Of a DNA stretch of 64,000 nt, positions 53,515 through 61,343 are shown in pieces. Both the position numbers and the translations under genes were made by a program. The stretch's first letter is position 1, and every line of letters begins with the position of its first letter. The notes beneath the pieces are model-generated. The model saw nothing but the letters and a program-made list of their open reading frames with translations, was not told the origin of the DNA and did no database searches. Origin of the DNA: DASXKD01 sp963734725 (lineage in GTDB: Bacteria; Actinomycetota; Actinomycetes; Streptosporangiales; Streptosporangiaceae); NCBI GenBank assembly GCA_963734725.1, contig CAVTIX010000009.1, forward strand, positions 496,001 through 560,000, given 5' to 3'.

Positions 53515-54821
53515 TTGTCGGCCTCCCTGGCCGGACGTTGTGCCGGAGGCGCGCCGGGACGCACCTCGCTTGGTCGTGCCGGAGGCGCGCCAGTTGCACT
53601 GTGGGGGGCTGGTCCTCGGCGCGGGGCCGAAGGTCCCGGCGCCTGCGGCATAACCAGCGAGTCCAGGTAGCCGCGCAGGTTGCGGCGGGCCTCAGCGACC
53701 GAGTCGCCGCCGAACTTCTCGGTGGCGGCGTCCGCGAGGACCAGCGCCACCATGGCCTCGGCCACCACGCCCGCCGCAGGCACCGCGGTGACGTCGCTGC
53801 GCTGGTTGATCGCCTTGGCCGCCTCGCCGGTCCGCACGTCGACCGTGTCGAGCGCGCGCGGCACCGTCGAGATCGGCTTCATCGCCGCGCGCATCCGCAG
53901 CGGCTCGCCCGTGGTCATCCCGCCCTCGATCCCGCCGGCCCGGTTGGTGCGCCGCCGCACCCCATCGCCGGCGCCCTCGATCTCGTCGTGCGCGCACGAG
54001 CCGCGGCGGCGCGCGGTCGCGAATCCGTCCCCCGCCTCAACGCCCTTGATCGCGTGGATGCTCATCAGCGCGGCGGCCAGCCGGCCGTCGAGCCTGCGGT
54101 CCCAGTGCACGTGGCTGCCCAGGCCCGGCGGCACGCCGTAGCCGATCACCTCGACCACCCCGCCGAGGGTGTCACCGTCTTTGCGCGCCGCGTCGATCTC
54201 CGCCTGCATCGCCGCGCTCGCGGCCTGGTCCAGGCAGCGCACCGGGTCCGCATCGACCCGCTGGGCGTCCTGCGGCCCGGGCCGCAGGCCATCCGGCGCG
54301 GACACCGGGCCGATCGCCACGACGTGACTGAGAATTTCGATGCCAAACGACTGGCGCAGGTACCGTCGTGCCAGTTCGCCGAGCGCGACCCGGGCGGCAG
54401 TCTCGCGGGCGCTCGCCCGTTCGAGCACCGGCCTGGCGTCGTGGTGCCCGTACTTCTGCATCCCGGCGAGGTCCGCGTGCCCGGGCCGGGGGCGGGTCAG
54501 CGGCGCGGCGCGGCCCAGGTCGTCCAGGGCCCCGGCGGGCACCGGGTCGGGCGACATGACTGCTTCCCACTTGGGCCACTCGGTGTTGCCGATGCGGATC
54601 GCGACCGGCCCGCCGAGGGTCACGCCGTGCCGCACGCCCCCGGTGATCTCGGCCTCGTCCTGCTCGAACTTCATCCGCGCGCCCCGGCCGTACCCGGCCC
54701 TGCGCCGGGCCAGCGCGGCGGCCACGTCCGCGGTGCTGACTTCGACGCCCGCAGGCAGGCCTTCGCAGATCGCGACGAGCGCGCGCCCGTGCGACTCTCC
54801 CGCGGTCAGCCAGCGCAGCAT
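53511..54821 (-). CDS. aroC: chorismate synthase with C-terminal extension
   Basis: Last shikimate-pathway step, EPSP to chorismate, needing reduced FMN. Signatures are GESHGRALVAICEGLPAG at the start, RPGHADLAGMQKYGHHDARP, and KPISTVPRALDTVDVRTGE. The conserved enzyme ends near residue 393; 43 further Pro/Ala/Arg-rich residues run to the stop. The last part of that tail is encoded by repeat copy 2, so an insertion may have lengthened the protein. The ATG at 54821 follows GGGAGGATCGGCATC. It is the first gene of aroC-aroK-aroB-aroQ. Confidence 0.97.
   Translation of the reverse strand: MLRWLTAGESHGRALVAICEGLPAGVEVSTADVAAALARRRAGYGRGARMKFEQDEAEITGGVRHGVTLGGPVAIRIGNTEWPKWEAVMSPDPVPAGALDDLGRAAPLTRPRPGHADLAGMQKYGHHDARPVLERASARETAARVALGELARRYLRQSFGIEILSHVVAIGPVSAPDGLRPGPQDAQRVDADPVRCLDQAASAAMQAEIDAARKDGDTLGGVVEVIGYGVPPGLGSHVHWDRRLDGRLAAALMSIHAIKGVEAGDGFATARRRGSCAHDEIEGAGDGVRRRTNRAGGIEGGMTTGEPLRMRAAMKPISTVPRALDTVDVRTGEAAKAINQRSDVTAVPAAGVVAEAMVALVLADAATEKFGGDSVAEARRNLRGYLDSLVMPQAPGPSAPRRGPAPHSATGAPPARPSEVRPGAPPAQRPAREADK
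53515..53595 (-). repeat. dispersed SD-carrying repeat, copy 2 (aroC end / aroK start)
   Basis: A diverged copy holding the core GCGCGCCTCCGGCAC twice (minus strand) and ending GGGAGG (complement 53522-53527) eight bases before the aroK ATG. Unlike copies 1 and 3 it lies inside an open frame, the end of aroC, and lacks the 5' CCTCCC. Both GCGCCTCC cores can still pair with the GGAGGC of the ribosome-binding site. Confidence 0.6.
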
Positions 54822-54846
54822 GATGCCGATCCTCCCACGAACGTGA

Positions 54847-55551
54847 TCATGTTGCGCGGCCCGCTCTCCCGGGCACCGGCCCGATCACCGCGACCTGGAC
54901 CCCGCGGCGCAGCCGCGGGCCCGCGGCGGCCAGCACGCGCTCGCTGGCCCGCTGCGCGGCGGCGGTGAAGGGGGCGTCCGCCGGATCGCAGGCCGGCGCC
55001 GGGACCAGGCACAACGTCAGGTCTGTGCCGTCTTCGCCGGGCAGCAGCCGGTAGGCGGCGACGGCCGGCTCGGCGGCCAGCGCCGCGTGCACCAGGGCCG
55101 CCACGTCGGGGTCCTCATGCGGCCACGGGGGCGGCCTGCCCTGTGCCAGCGCGGCCAGCCGGGCGCCGTCCACGGCGAACGGCACCGGCCCGGCGATGTC
55201 GATGACCACCGCGCTCGCGTCGGTGGCGCCGGACTGCCAGACCTTGGCCGCGGGCACCGGCACCGGCCGCGCCTCGGGCCGCCACCGGGCCAGCGTGTCC
55301 GCGCTGGTGAACGCCGGCAGGGCGGCCCGCCCGTCGGCGCCGATCACCGTCGGGAGCGCCATCTCGCTGGACTTGTCCCGGCGCAGCCCGCCGGGGGCGG
55401 CCCTGTCCTCCCCGGCGAGCACCGCCACCACGGGCACCAGCAGGCGAGACGCGTCCAGGGCCGCCAGCACGGCGTGTTCGCCGCCGCGGCCCGCGGCGTA
55501 CGCGTCCAGGGCGGCCGTCACCCGGGGATCAGGGGACCCATCTTCAACCAC
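54847..55551 (-). CDS. SseB-family protein
   Basis: 234 residues from GTG 55551. The SseB N-terminal region reads AALDASRLLVPVVAVLAG, then MALPTVIGADGRAALPAFTS, a pattern shared with SseB/enhancer-of-serine-sensitivity proteins. The C-terminal half has LTLCLVPAP and GVQVAVIGP. In actinobacteria this gene often lies near translation or aro genes; no biochemical role is established. It begins the run leading into aroC (25 bp gap). Confidence 0.8.
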   Translation of the reverse strand: MVEDGSPDPRVTAALDAYAAGRGGEHAVLAALDASRLLVPVVAVLAGEDRAAPGGLRRDKSSEMALPTVIGADGRAALPAFTSADTLARWRPEARPVPVPAAKVWQSGATDASAVVIDIAGPVPFAVDGARLAALAQGRPPPWPHEDPDVAALVHAALAAEPAVAAYRLLPGEDGTDLTLCLVPAPACDPADAPFTAAAQRASERVLAAAGPRLRRGVQVAVIGPVPGRAGRAT

Positions 55552-55700
55552 GCTTTTACGCTACCGGGGCCGGCCTGGCTACCAGGTCAGCCCCGATCCC
55601 GTAGATGCCCAGCGTTCGTGCCCAGACCAGCCCCGGGATCCAGGATTGTGGTCTACTTTGGACTGCATCGCAGGTCAATCCACCAGCCCCAGAGGACCGT

Positions 55701-56141
55701 GTGATTCAGGCTGAGCTGCCGACGAGATCCATAGAACCTGGCACCCCGATGGTGAAGGTCATTCCCCTACGCCTCGTCCAGCCTTACCTGACCGGTCAGC
55801 GCCTGGTGATCGCCGGCTATGTGTACCGGGCCAGTGACTGTTCGTTTGACACGCCCTCCGACTACTACAAGTCGCTCGCCCTGGGCTACGAGGGATCGGA
55901 ATTCGCCGCCGACACGCCGGAACTGTTCGTCCTGCGGTGGATCGCGTTGGATATGTCGGCCTCGCTGGCGCCCGGGCCCCGCGCCACGTCCGACGGCCCG
56001 GTCAGCGCGATTCCAGAGTTCTTCACGCTGCCTGTGCCGATCCCCGTCGGCGCCGAGATGGGCCGGGTCACGTTCGGCGCCGAGGAGTTCATCGGCCGGT
56101 ATGACGGGCAAGTGTGGCTGCGTCCGCTGAGGGAGGCCTGA
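55701..56141 (+). CDS. unknown protein (first of a pair)
   Basis: 146 residues from GTG 55701 after AGAGGACC; ATG 55749 and a longer frame to 55605 are alternatives. I do not recognise the family. Visible features are a beta-rich start (VIPLRLVQPYLTGQRLVIAG then YVYRASDC), DTPELFVLRWIALDMS, and an end rich in aromatic residues. No membrane segment or signal peptide is present. The gene stops 3 bp before its partner, so the two are cotranscribed. The size and pairing would suit an immunity or accessory protein, but nothing in the sequence proves it. Confidence 0.65.
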   Translation: MIQAELPTRSIEPGTPMVKVIPLRLVQPYLTGQRLVIAGYVYRASDCSFDTPSDYYKSLALGYEGSEFAADTPELFVLRWIALDMSASLAPGPRATSDGPVSAIPEFFTLPVPIPVGAEMGRVTFGAEEFIGRYDGQVWLRPLREA

Positions 56142-56144
56142 ACC

Positions 56145-56942
56145 ATGAGATACCGGCTGATGGCGACCTACCGTGGCGTGCCCTACGAGGCCGGGGTCGG
56201 ACCGTCGGGTTCCGACGTGGTGCTGTTCGCCGCCTGCCCGCCCCCCGAGGAACTCGGTTTCGAGCCGGCGACCGGCCATTGGCGCAAGCGGGTGATCCGT
56301 GCCGAGGTCGATGCGCTCTGGGAATCCCGGCCGATAGGCACGTTCCGTGACGAGCCCTGCATGGTTCTCGACGACCTCGGGGACCGGCTGCACATCGCAT
56401 ACCTGGGCGAGGACGCTGCCCTTGCCACCAGCCTGGGGTACTGGCAGGTGGACCGGGGCGTGTTCGAGCTGCTCACCCCGCGCGACGAGGTCACCGGGCT
56501 GATCGAAGAGCGCGTCGAGAAGCCGCTGATCTCGGGCCTGCCGGCCACGTCGTTGAGCTACCCGTATGACTCCGCCCCGGTGGCCGCGGCGCCCGCCGCT
56601 CCGGCCGTGCCCGAGCCCGTTCCCAACCGGGGCGGGCGGGCCGCGCGCCGCCACCGGGTAGCCACCAGGGACATCTTCTGCGAGCTTGCGGACCTGGCGG
56701 CCATCCCGCGGACGGCCTACGCGCTGGAAACGGAGATGGACGGCGCGTTGTGCCTGGTGCCGGGCCCGGACGGGTACGAGGTCTTCATGTCCATGGACGG
56801 CGCGCGGCACGAGGCCCGGTCGTTCCCCGACGAGGAGGCGGCCTACTTCTACCTGTTCGGGGTGCTCGCCGCCGAGGCGGTCCGCAACGGTGTGCTGCTC
56901 CCCGCGGTCGCTGCCGCGGGTGCCCGGCACGAGTTGAGTTAG
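56145..56942 (+). CDS. unknown protein (second of a pair), stop codon completed by a MITE
   Basis: 265 residues. The start MRYRLMATYRGVPYEAGVGP and the region GEDAALATSLGYWQVDRGVF look like a folded N-terminal domain. An Ala/Pro linker (about residues 145-165) leads to a second domain containing DIFCELADLAAIPRTAYALE and EAAYFYLFGVLAAEAVRNGV. No known motif. The TAG stop (56940-56942) takes its G from the left end of MITE copy B, so the ancestral protein may have continued. Confidence 0.65.
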   Translation: MRYRLMATYRGVPYEAGVGPSGSDVVLFAACPPPEELGFEPATGHWRKRVIRAEVDALWESRPIGTFRDEPCMVLDDLGDRLHIAYLGEDAALATSLGYWQVDRGVFELLTPRDEVTGLIEERVEKPLISGLPATSLSYPYDSAPVAAAPAAPAVPEPVPNRGGRAARRHRVATRDIFCELADLAAIPRTAYALETEMDGALCLVPGPDGYEVFMSMDGARHEARSFPDEEAAYFYLFGVLAAEAVRNGVLLPAVAAAGARHELS

Positions 56943-57121
56943 GGCATGTCCCGCGGATCTCCAGCCTGCTGCGCGTCCGCCATGAAGGGGGAACGGGGAG
57001 GCGGGCGGGGCCTCGCGGCGTTGTCGTCCTCGCCAATAGTTCCACTATTGGCGCCTCCTCCGCCTTGCGATGCATCCCGCCAACGACCGCTCGCGACGGC
57101 ATGGATCCGCAGGACGCGCCC
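56942..57121. mobile_element. MITE copy B
   Basis: 180 bp, no transposase. Left end GGGCATGTCCCGCGGATC and right end GATCCGCAGGACGCGCCC (57104-57121) are imperfect inverted repeats. The interior holds the internal palindrome GCCAATAGTTCCACTATTGG and the shared GCGATGCATCCCGCC. Same orientation as copy C. Confidence 0.78.
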
Positions 57122-57271
57122 TCGCCCCGCGCCCGCTCCCGGCAAACCCCTCACCAGCATCGTTGATGAACTTGGCGCGCGCGCTCGGCCGGTACGGCTA
57201 TCGTGCAATTGCCGGCGGGGCTGACGGTCCCCCCGCTCCCCAAGCAGCCCCGTCGGCACACCCGGCATCCA
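57122..57271. other. 150 bp spacer between MITE copies B and C
   Basis: No convincing gene. Short frames such as LTSIVDELGARARPVRL read across it but have no ribosome-binding site or recognisable family. It may be the remnant of a gene broken by the two insertions. Confidence 0.4.
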
Positions 57272-57452
57272 GGGCCTGTCTGGCAGATCATCCAGCGCGC
57301 TCCGTGGCTGCCGTGAAGGGGGGATGGGGAGGTGGGCGGGGCCTCGCGCGTTGTCGTCGTCGCCCAGAGCTCCGCTACGGGCGCCTCCTCCGCCTTGCGA
57401 TGCATCCCGCCGGACAGCCGCTCGCGACGGCATAGACCTGTAAGGCACACCC
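57272..57452. mobile_element. MITE copy C (more diverged)
   Basis: 181 bp. Left end GGGCCTGTCTGGCAGATC and right end GACCTGTAAGGCACACCC are weaker inverted repeats than in copies A and B. The interior aligns with copy B over most of its length, including GGCGCCTCCTCCGCCTTGCG and the shared ATGCATCCCGCC. Confidence 0.75.
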
Positions 57453-57518
57453 TAAGGCCGAAAATCCCGCCCCCGACAGCGACAATGTCCCTATGACATC
57501 TGCCGTGTTGTGCCTGCC

Positions 57519-58436
57519 ATGAGCCCGCTCACCGGGGCGCAGTATGAGATCGCTTCGGGCGATTACCTGGCCGTCGCCACCGAACTGGGCGCCGGGCTGC
57601 GTGAACTGCGCCATCGCGGCCGGCCGCTGATCACCGGATACCAGCCCGACGAGCTTCCCCCGGGAGGGGCCGGCCAGCTCCTGCTGCCGTGGCCGAACCG
57701 CATCGACGGCGGCCGCTACCGGGTGGCGGGCACGGAGTACCAGTTGGACCTGAGCGAGCCCGCCGCGCAGAACGCCATCCACGGGCTGACCCGGTGGTCG
57801 GCGTGGTCGCTGGCCAGCCACGCGCCGCACGAGGTCGTGCTGCGCCTGGCCCTGCTCGGCCGCTCCGGGTACCCATTCCGCCTCGACCTGGAGGTGGAGT
57901 ACCGCCTCAGCGAGGCCGACGGGCTGACCGTGCGGGTGACCGCGCGAAACACGGGCGCCCGGCCGGCCCCGTACGGCACCGGGTCCCATCCGTACCTGGC
58001 GGCCGGCGCGCCGGCCGTGGACGAGTGTGAGCTGACCCTGCCCGTGGCCCGCTGGCTCCCCGCGGACTCCCGCGGCATTCCGTCGGGCCCGGTGCAGGAC
58101 GTCGCCGGGACCCCGTTCGACTTCCGCGCCGCCCGGCCGGTCGGGACGGTGACGCTGGACCACGCCTTCACCGGGCTGGACCGCGACGAGGCGGGCCGGA
58201 CGTGGGCCCGGCTGACCTGCGGCGGGACCGGGGCCGCGCTGTGGGCCGGGCCGGATTACCGCTGGCTCCAGGCCTTCACCGGGGACACGCTCGACAGCGC
58301 GCACCGCCGCCGCGCGGTGGCCATCGAGCCGATGACCTGCCCGCCGAACGCCTTCGTCACCGGCGCCGACCTGCTCACCCTGGAACCCGGCGAGACGGTC
58401 ACGCACACCTGGGGCATCCAGGCCGTAGGCGGCTAG
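57519..58436 (+). CDS. aldose 1-epimerase family protein
   Basis: Interconverts anomers of sugars. The beta-sandwich protein has GGAGQLLLPWPNRIDGGRY, NAIHGLTRWSAWSL (catalytic His), GTGSHPYLAAG (second His) and IEPMTCPPNAFVTG (Glu), the galactose-mutarotase motifs. 305 residues from ATG 57519; GTG 57510 is possible, and neither has a clear ribosome-binding site. The gene ends with a 4-base convergent overlap with the cytidylyltransferase-like gene. Sugar specificity is unknown. Confidence 0.88.
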   Translation: MSPLTGAQYEIASGDYLAVATELGAGLRELRHRGRPLITGYQPDELPPGGAGQLLLPWPNRIDGGRYRVAGTEYQLDLSEPAAQNAIHGLTRWSAWSLASHAPHEVVLRLALLGRSGYPFRLDLEVEYRLSEADGLTVRVTARNTGARPAPYGTGSHPYLAAGAPAVDECELTLPVARWLPADSRGIPSGPVQDVAGTPFDFRAARPVGTVTLDHAFTGLDRDEAGRTWARLTCGGTGAALWAGPDYRWLQAFTGDTLDSAHRRRAVAIEPMTCPPNAFVTGADLLTLEPGETVTHTWGIQAVGG

Positions 58437-59023
58437 GCCGCGGGGCCAGACAGCAAGGCGCCGACCCTGGCCAGGTCCTCCGGGGTGTCCACGTCGTCCG
58501 GGGCGCCGATGTCCGCGCATTCCACCAGGGTCACCAGGCCAGGGTGGGCCCGCAGGTAGGGCCGCGCGCCGGTGTCCCCGACCGCCGCGGCGATCACCCC
58601 GGCCCAGTGCCGGCGCCCCAACAGCACCGGGTTGCGGGCCCGGCCGTGGTACGCGGCCACCACAAGCTCCGCGCCGGCCTGATGCGCCGCCACCAGCCGC
58701 CGGACCACGCCGGCGCCGATCAGCGGCTGGTCCACCAGGGCGATCACCGCCGCAGCGCACTCGCCGGGCAGGGCCTGCAGGCCCACCGCCAGCGAGGAGC
58801 CCATTCCGGTGCGCCAGTCCGGGTTCGGCACGAGGATGACGTCCGGCACGGCGACCGGCGCCGCCCCGGTCACCACGACCACGGGCGCGGCGCCGCCGTC
58901 GCGCAGCAGGTCCGCGCCGCGGTCCACCAGCCGCCGGCCGCCCAGTTCGACCAGCGCCTTGGGGGCGCCGAGCCGCTTCCCCTCGCCCGCGGCGAGCAGC
59001 ACCCCAGCCACCCGGTTACGCAC
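58433..59023 (-). CDS. MobA/MocA-like nucleotidyltransferase
   Basis: About 196 residues. VAGVLLAAGEGKRLGAPKAL is the nucleotide-binding loop of MobA/MocA (molybdenum-cofactor guanylyl- or cytidylyltransferases); AAVIALVDQPLI is the metal-binding region and GRARNPVLLGRRHW the cofactor-binding part. The XdhC gene upstream supports a role in molybdenum-hydroxylase maturation. GTG 59023 is used; the frame is open to ATG 59086, but that extension looks non-coding. Confidence 0.82.
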   Translation of the reverse strand: MRNRVAGVLLAAGEGKRLGAPKALVELGGRRLVDRGADLLRDGGAAPVVVVTGAAPVAVPDVILVPNPDWRTGMGSSLAVGLQALPGECAAAVIALVDQPLIGAGVVRRLVAAHQAGAELVVAAYHGRARNPVLLGRRHWAGVIAAAVGDTGARPYLRAHPGLVTLVECADIGAPDDVDTPEDLARVGALLSGPAA

Positions 59024-59180
59024 AGTCCGCCAGCCTACGGCCCACGGTGCGGCCGGGCGGATGTGATCCCTGCCGGGCCTGGCCATCCCGCCACGCTGGC
59101 CACGTCCCGGAGATCCGGTTTATCACCCGGATATGCCGCCCCAGTCGCCATAATACGGACAGCAGATGAGTCATTTAGAT

Positions 59181-59208
59181 GATTATTCGAAATGGATTTC
59201 GAATAATC
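59181..59208. promoter_or_regulatory. AT-rich 13+13 inverted repeat upstream of the MobA-like gene
   Basis: GATTATTCGAAAT (59181-59193) and ATTTCGAATAATC (59196-59208) are perfect inverted repeats with a 2 bp centre, in a short AT-rich stretch that stands out strongly. It begins 8 bp past the xdhC stop. It could be a transcription-factor operator or an attenuator between xdhC and the MobA-like gene. TATTAT (minus strand, near 59151-59156) is a possible -10 element. Confidence 0.6.
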
Positions 59209-59215
59209 AGCCCGG

Positions 59216-60337
59216 TCAGCCGTGGTGGATGCGCCCGACCGTGTCGGTGAGCGGGCGGCCGGATCCGCCCCAGCGGAGCTGGATCAGCTCCGCGGCGACC
59301 GACACCGCCGTCTCCTCGGGGGTCCGGGCGCCGAGGTCCAGGCCGATCGGGGACCGCAGCCTCGCGAGTTCCGCCTCGCCAAGACCGGCCTCACGGAGCC
59401 GGGCCAGCCGGTCCTCGTGGGTGCGCCTGCTGCCCATGGCCCCGATGTAGCCGGCCGGGGTGCGCAGCGCGACCTCGAGCACCGGCACGTCGAACTTGGG
59501 ATCGTGGGTGAGCACGCAGATCACCGTGCGCTCGTCCACGGGGGTGCCGGCCAGGTACCGGTGCGGCCACTGTACGACCACCTCGTCGGCGTCGGGGAAC
59601 CGCGTCCGGGTCGCAAACACCGGCCGGGCGTCGCACACGGTGACGTGGTACCCGAGGAACTTCCCGGCCCGGGCCACGGCCGCCGCGAAGTCGATCGCGC
59701 CGAAGACCAGCATCCGCGGCGGCGGCGCGAACGACTGCACGAACACGGAAAGCTCGTCGAGGCGGCGCTCCCCGTGCTCGCCGTAGTGACGCACGCCGGT
59801 CAGGCCCTGCGCGAGCATCCCGCGCGCGTCGTCGTCGACCGCCTGGTCGAGACGCTCGCCCGCGGCGAGCGTGCCGGTCGCCGCGACCTGGGCGTCACGG
59901 CCCCAGATAATCCGCCGCGCTCCCACCTCCCCGGGACCGGCGATCACGGTGGCCACGCCGGCGGGCTGACCGGCCTTGATCGCGGCCGCCACCTCAGCGA
60001 GCCGCGGGAACCGCTCCTTGCTCACCGGCTCGACGAAGATATCGATGATGCCGCCGCAGGTGAGCCCCACCGACAGCGCGGTGTCGTCGCTGACCCCGTA
60101 CCGCTGCAGCACCGGCTGGCCGGTCTGGCAGACCTGCTGGGCCAGCTCGTAGACGGCGCCCTCGACGCACCCGCCGGACACGCTGCCGATGACTTCCCCG
60201 CCGGCGGACACGGCCAGGGCGGCGCCGGGCTCCCTGGGCGCGCTGTGGAACGTGCGCACCACGGTGGCCAGGCCGAACGTCTCCCCAGCGTCCCACCACT
60301 TTTCGATCTGCCCCAGGATGTCGCGCACGGGCCGCAT
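59216..60337 (-). CDS. XdhC/CoxI family protein
   Basis: Maturation factor delivering sulfurated molybdenum cofactor to xanthine-dehydrogenase-type enzymes. The XdhC_CoxI domain reads EPGAALAVSAGGEVIGSVSG then GCVEGAVYELA. The C-terminal Rossmann-like domain includes MLVFGAIDFAAAVARAGKFL, LTHDPKFDVPVLEVAL and YIGAMGSRRTHEDRLARLRE. ATG 60337 follows GAAGGG; GTG 60352 is possible. Length 373 residues. No molybdenum enzyme gene lies in the window. Confidence 0.92.
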   Translation of the reverse strand: MRPVRDILGQIEKWWDAGETFGLATVVRTFHSAPREPGAALAVSAGGEVIGSVSGGCVEGAVYELAQQVCQTGQPVLQRYGVSDDTALSVGLTCGGIIDIFVEPVSKERFPRLAEVAAAIKAGQPAGVATVIAGPGEVGARRIIWGRDAQVAATGTLAAGERLDQAVDDDARGMLAQGLTGVRHYGEHGERRLDELSVFVQSFAPPPRMLVFGAIDFAAAVARAGKFLGYHVTVCDARPVFATRTRFPDADEVVVQWPHRYLAGTPVDERTVICVLTHDPKFDVPVLEVALRTPAGYIGAMGSRRTHEDRLARLREAGLGEAELARLRSPIGLDLGARTPEETAVSVAAELIQLRWGGSGRPLTDTVGRIHHG

Positions 60338-60455
60338 CCCTTCAAGAAACACGTGCTTTGCTGGTCACAACATGCTCCGGCCAGCCGGTATGCCCCGAAA
60401 CTCCACCCCCCACAGTACGTCTCGCCGGGGAGGGGTCACAGCGCCCGGCCAGCGG

Positions 60456-61331
60456 TCACTCGACAATCTTGGAGATGGGGATCTCCAGGATGTCCCGCGC
60501 CCCGGCCCCCTTCAGCGCCGGGATCAGGGTGTTGACGGTGTGCTTGGGCACCACGGTTTCCACCGCGTTCATGTCGCCGCGCGCCAGGGTGGTGACGGTC
60601 GGGGAGGACATCGCGGGCAGCATCGCGGTCACCGCGGCGAGCTGGGCCGCGGGCACGTTGAGCTTCAGCAGCACGTTGCCGCGCGCCTCGATGGCACCGC
60701 GCAGCAGCAGCGCGATGTCCTCCATCGCGGCCCGCTTCTCCGGGTCGCCGTGCGCGGTGATGTTCGCCACCAGTTCGGTGTAGCTGGTGAGCAGCGTGTC
60801 CAGGATGCGCAGGCCGTTGCGGCGCAGCGAGGACCCGGTCTCGGTGAGGTCCACGATCGCGTCCACGATGTCGGGGACCTTGGCCTCGGTGGCGCCGTAG
60901 GAGGGCACCACCATGGCCTTGATCCCGTGCGCATCCAGGTATTTGCTGGTCAGCGCCGGAAGCTCGGTGGAGATCCGGATTCCTTCCGGGAGGTCGGACA
61001 CCGACCGCCAGGGCGCGGACTCGGGCACGGCGAGCACCACCCGCACCGGGTTCGCGGTGACCTTCGAGTACCGCAGCTCGCCGAGCGACACCAGGTCGGC
61101 CCCGGTCTCGGTGATCCAGTCGCGGCCGGTGATGCCGAGGTCGAACAGCCCGCGCTCGAGGTAGGACGGGATCTCCTGCGGCCGCAGGAAGCGCACCCGG
61201 TCGACCCGCGGATCGTCGATGGCGGCGTGGTAGTCGCGGTCGGAGGACCGGCGGACGGTCAGGTCCGCCGCGTCGAACAGGTCAAGGGTGGCCCGCTCCA
61301 GCGAGCCCTTGGGCAGGACCAGGGAGAGCAA
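60456..61331 (-). CDS. hisG: ATP phosphoribosyltransferase (long form)
   Basis: First step of histidine synthesis. The periplasmic-binding-protein-like catalytic domain has LSLVLPKGSLERATLDLFD and the PRPP loop region DLTETGSSLRRNGL; the C-terminal 80 residues are the regulatory ACT-like domain of the histidine-inhibited long form. 291 residues from TTG 61331, after GAGAGG. It follows ribH directly; hisE, normally placed between them, is missing. Confidence 0.96.
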   Translation of the reverse strand: MLSLVLPKGSLERATLDLFDAADLTVRRSSDRDYHAAIDDPRVDRVRFLRPQEIPSYLERGLFDLGITGRDWITETGADLVSLGELRYSKVTANPVRVVLAVPESAPWRSVSDLPEGIRISTELPALTSKYLDAHGIKAMVVPSYGATEAKVPDIVDAIVDLTETGSSLRRNGLRILDTLLTSYTELVANITAHGDPEKRAAMEDIALLLRGAIEARGNVLLKLNVPAAQLAAVTAMLPAMSSPTVTTLARGDMNAVETVVPKHTVNTLIPALKGAGARDILEIPISKIVE

Positions 61332-61343
61332 GAATCCAGCCTC

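Noticed and set aside
56946..57448. Short frames inside the MITE pair as small proteins
   Set aside because: They follow the repeat sequence in several phases, lack ribosome-binding sites and differ between copies.
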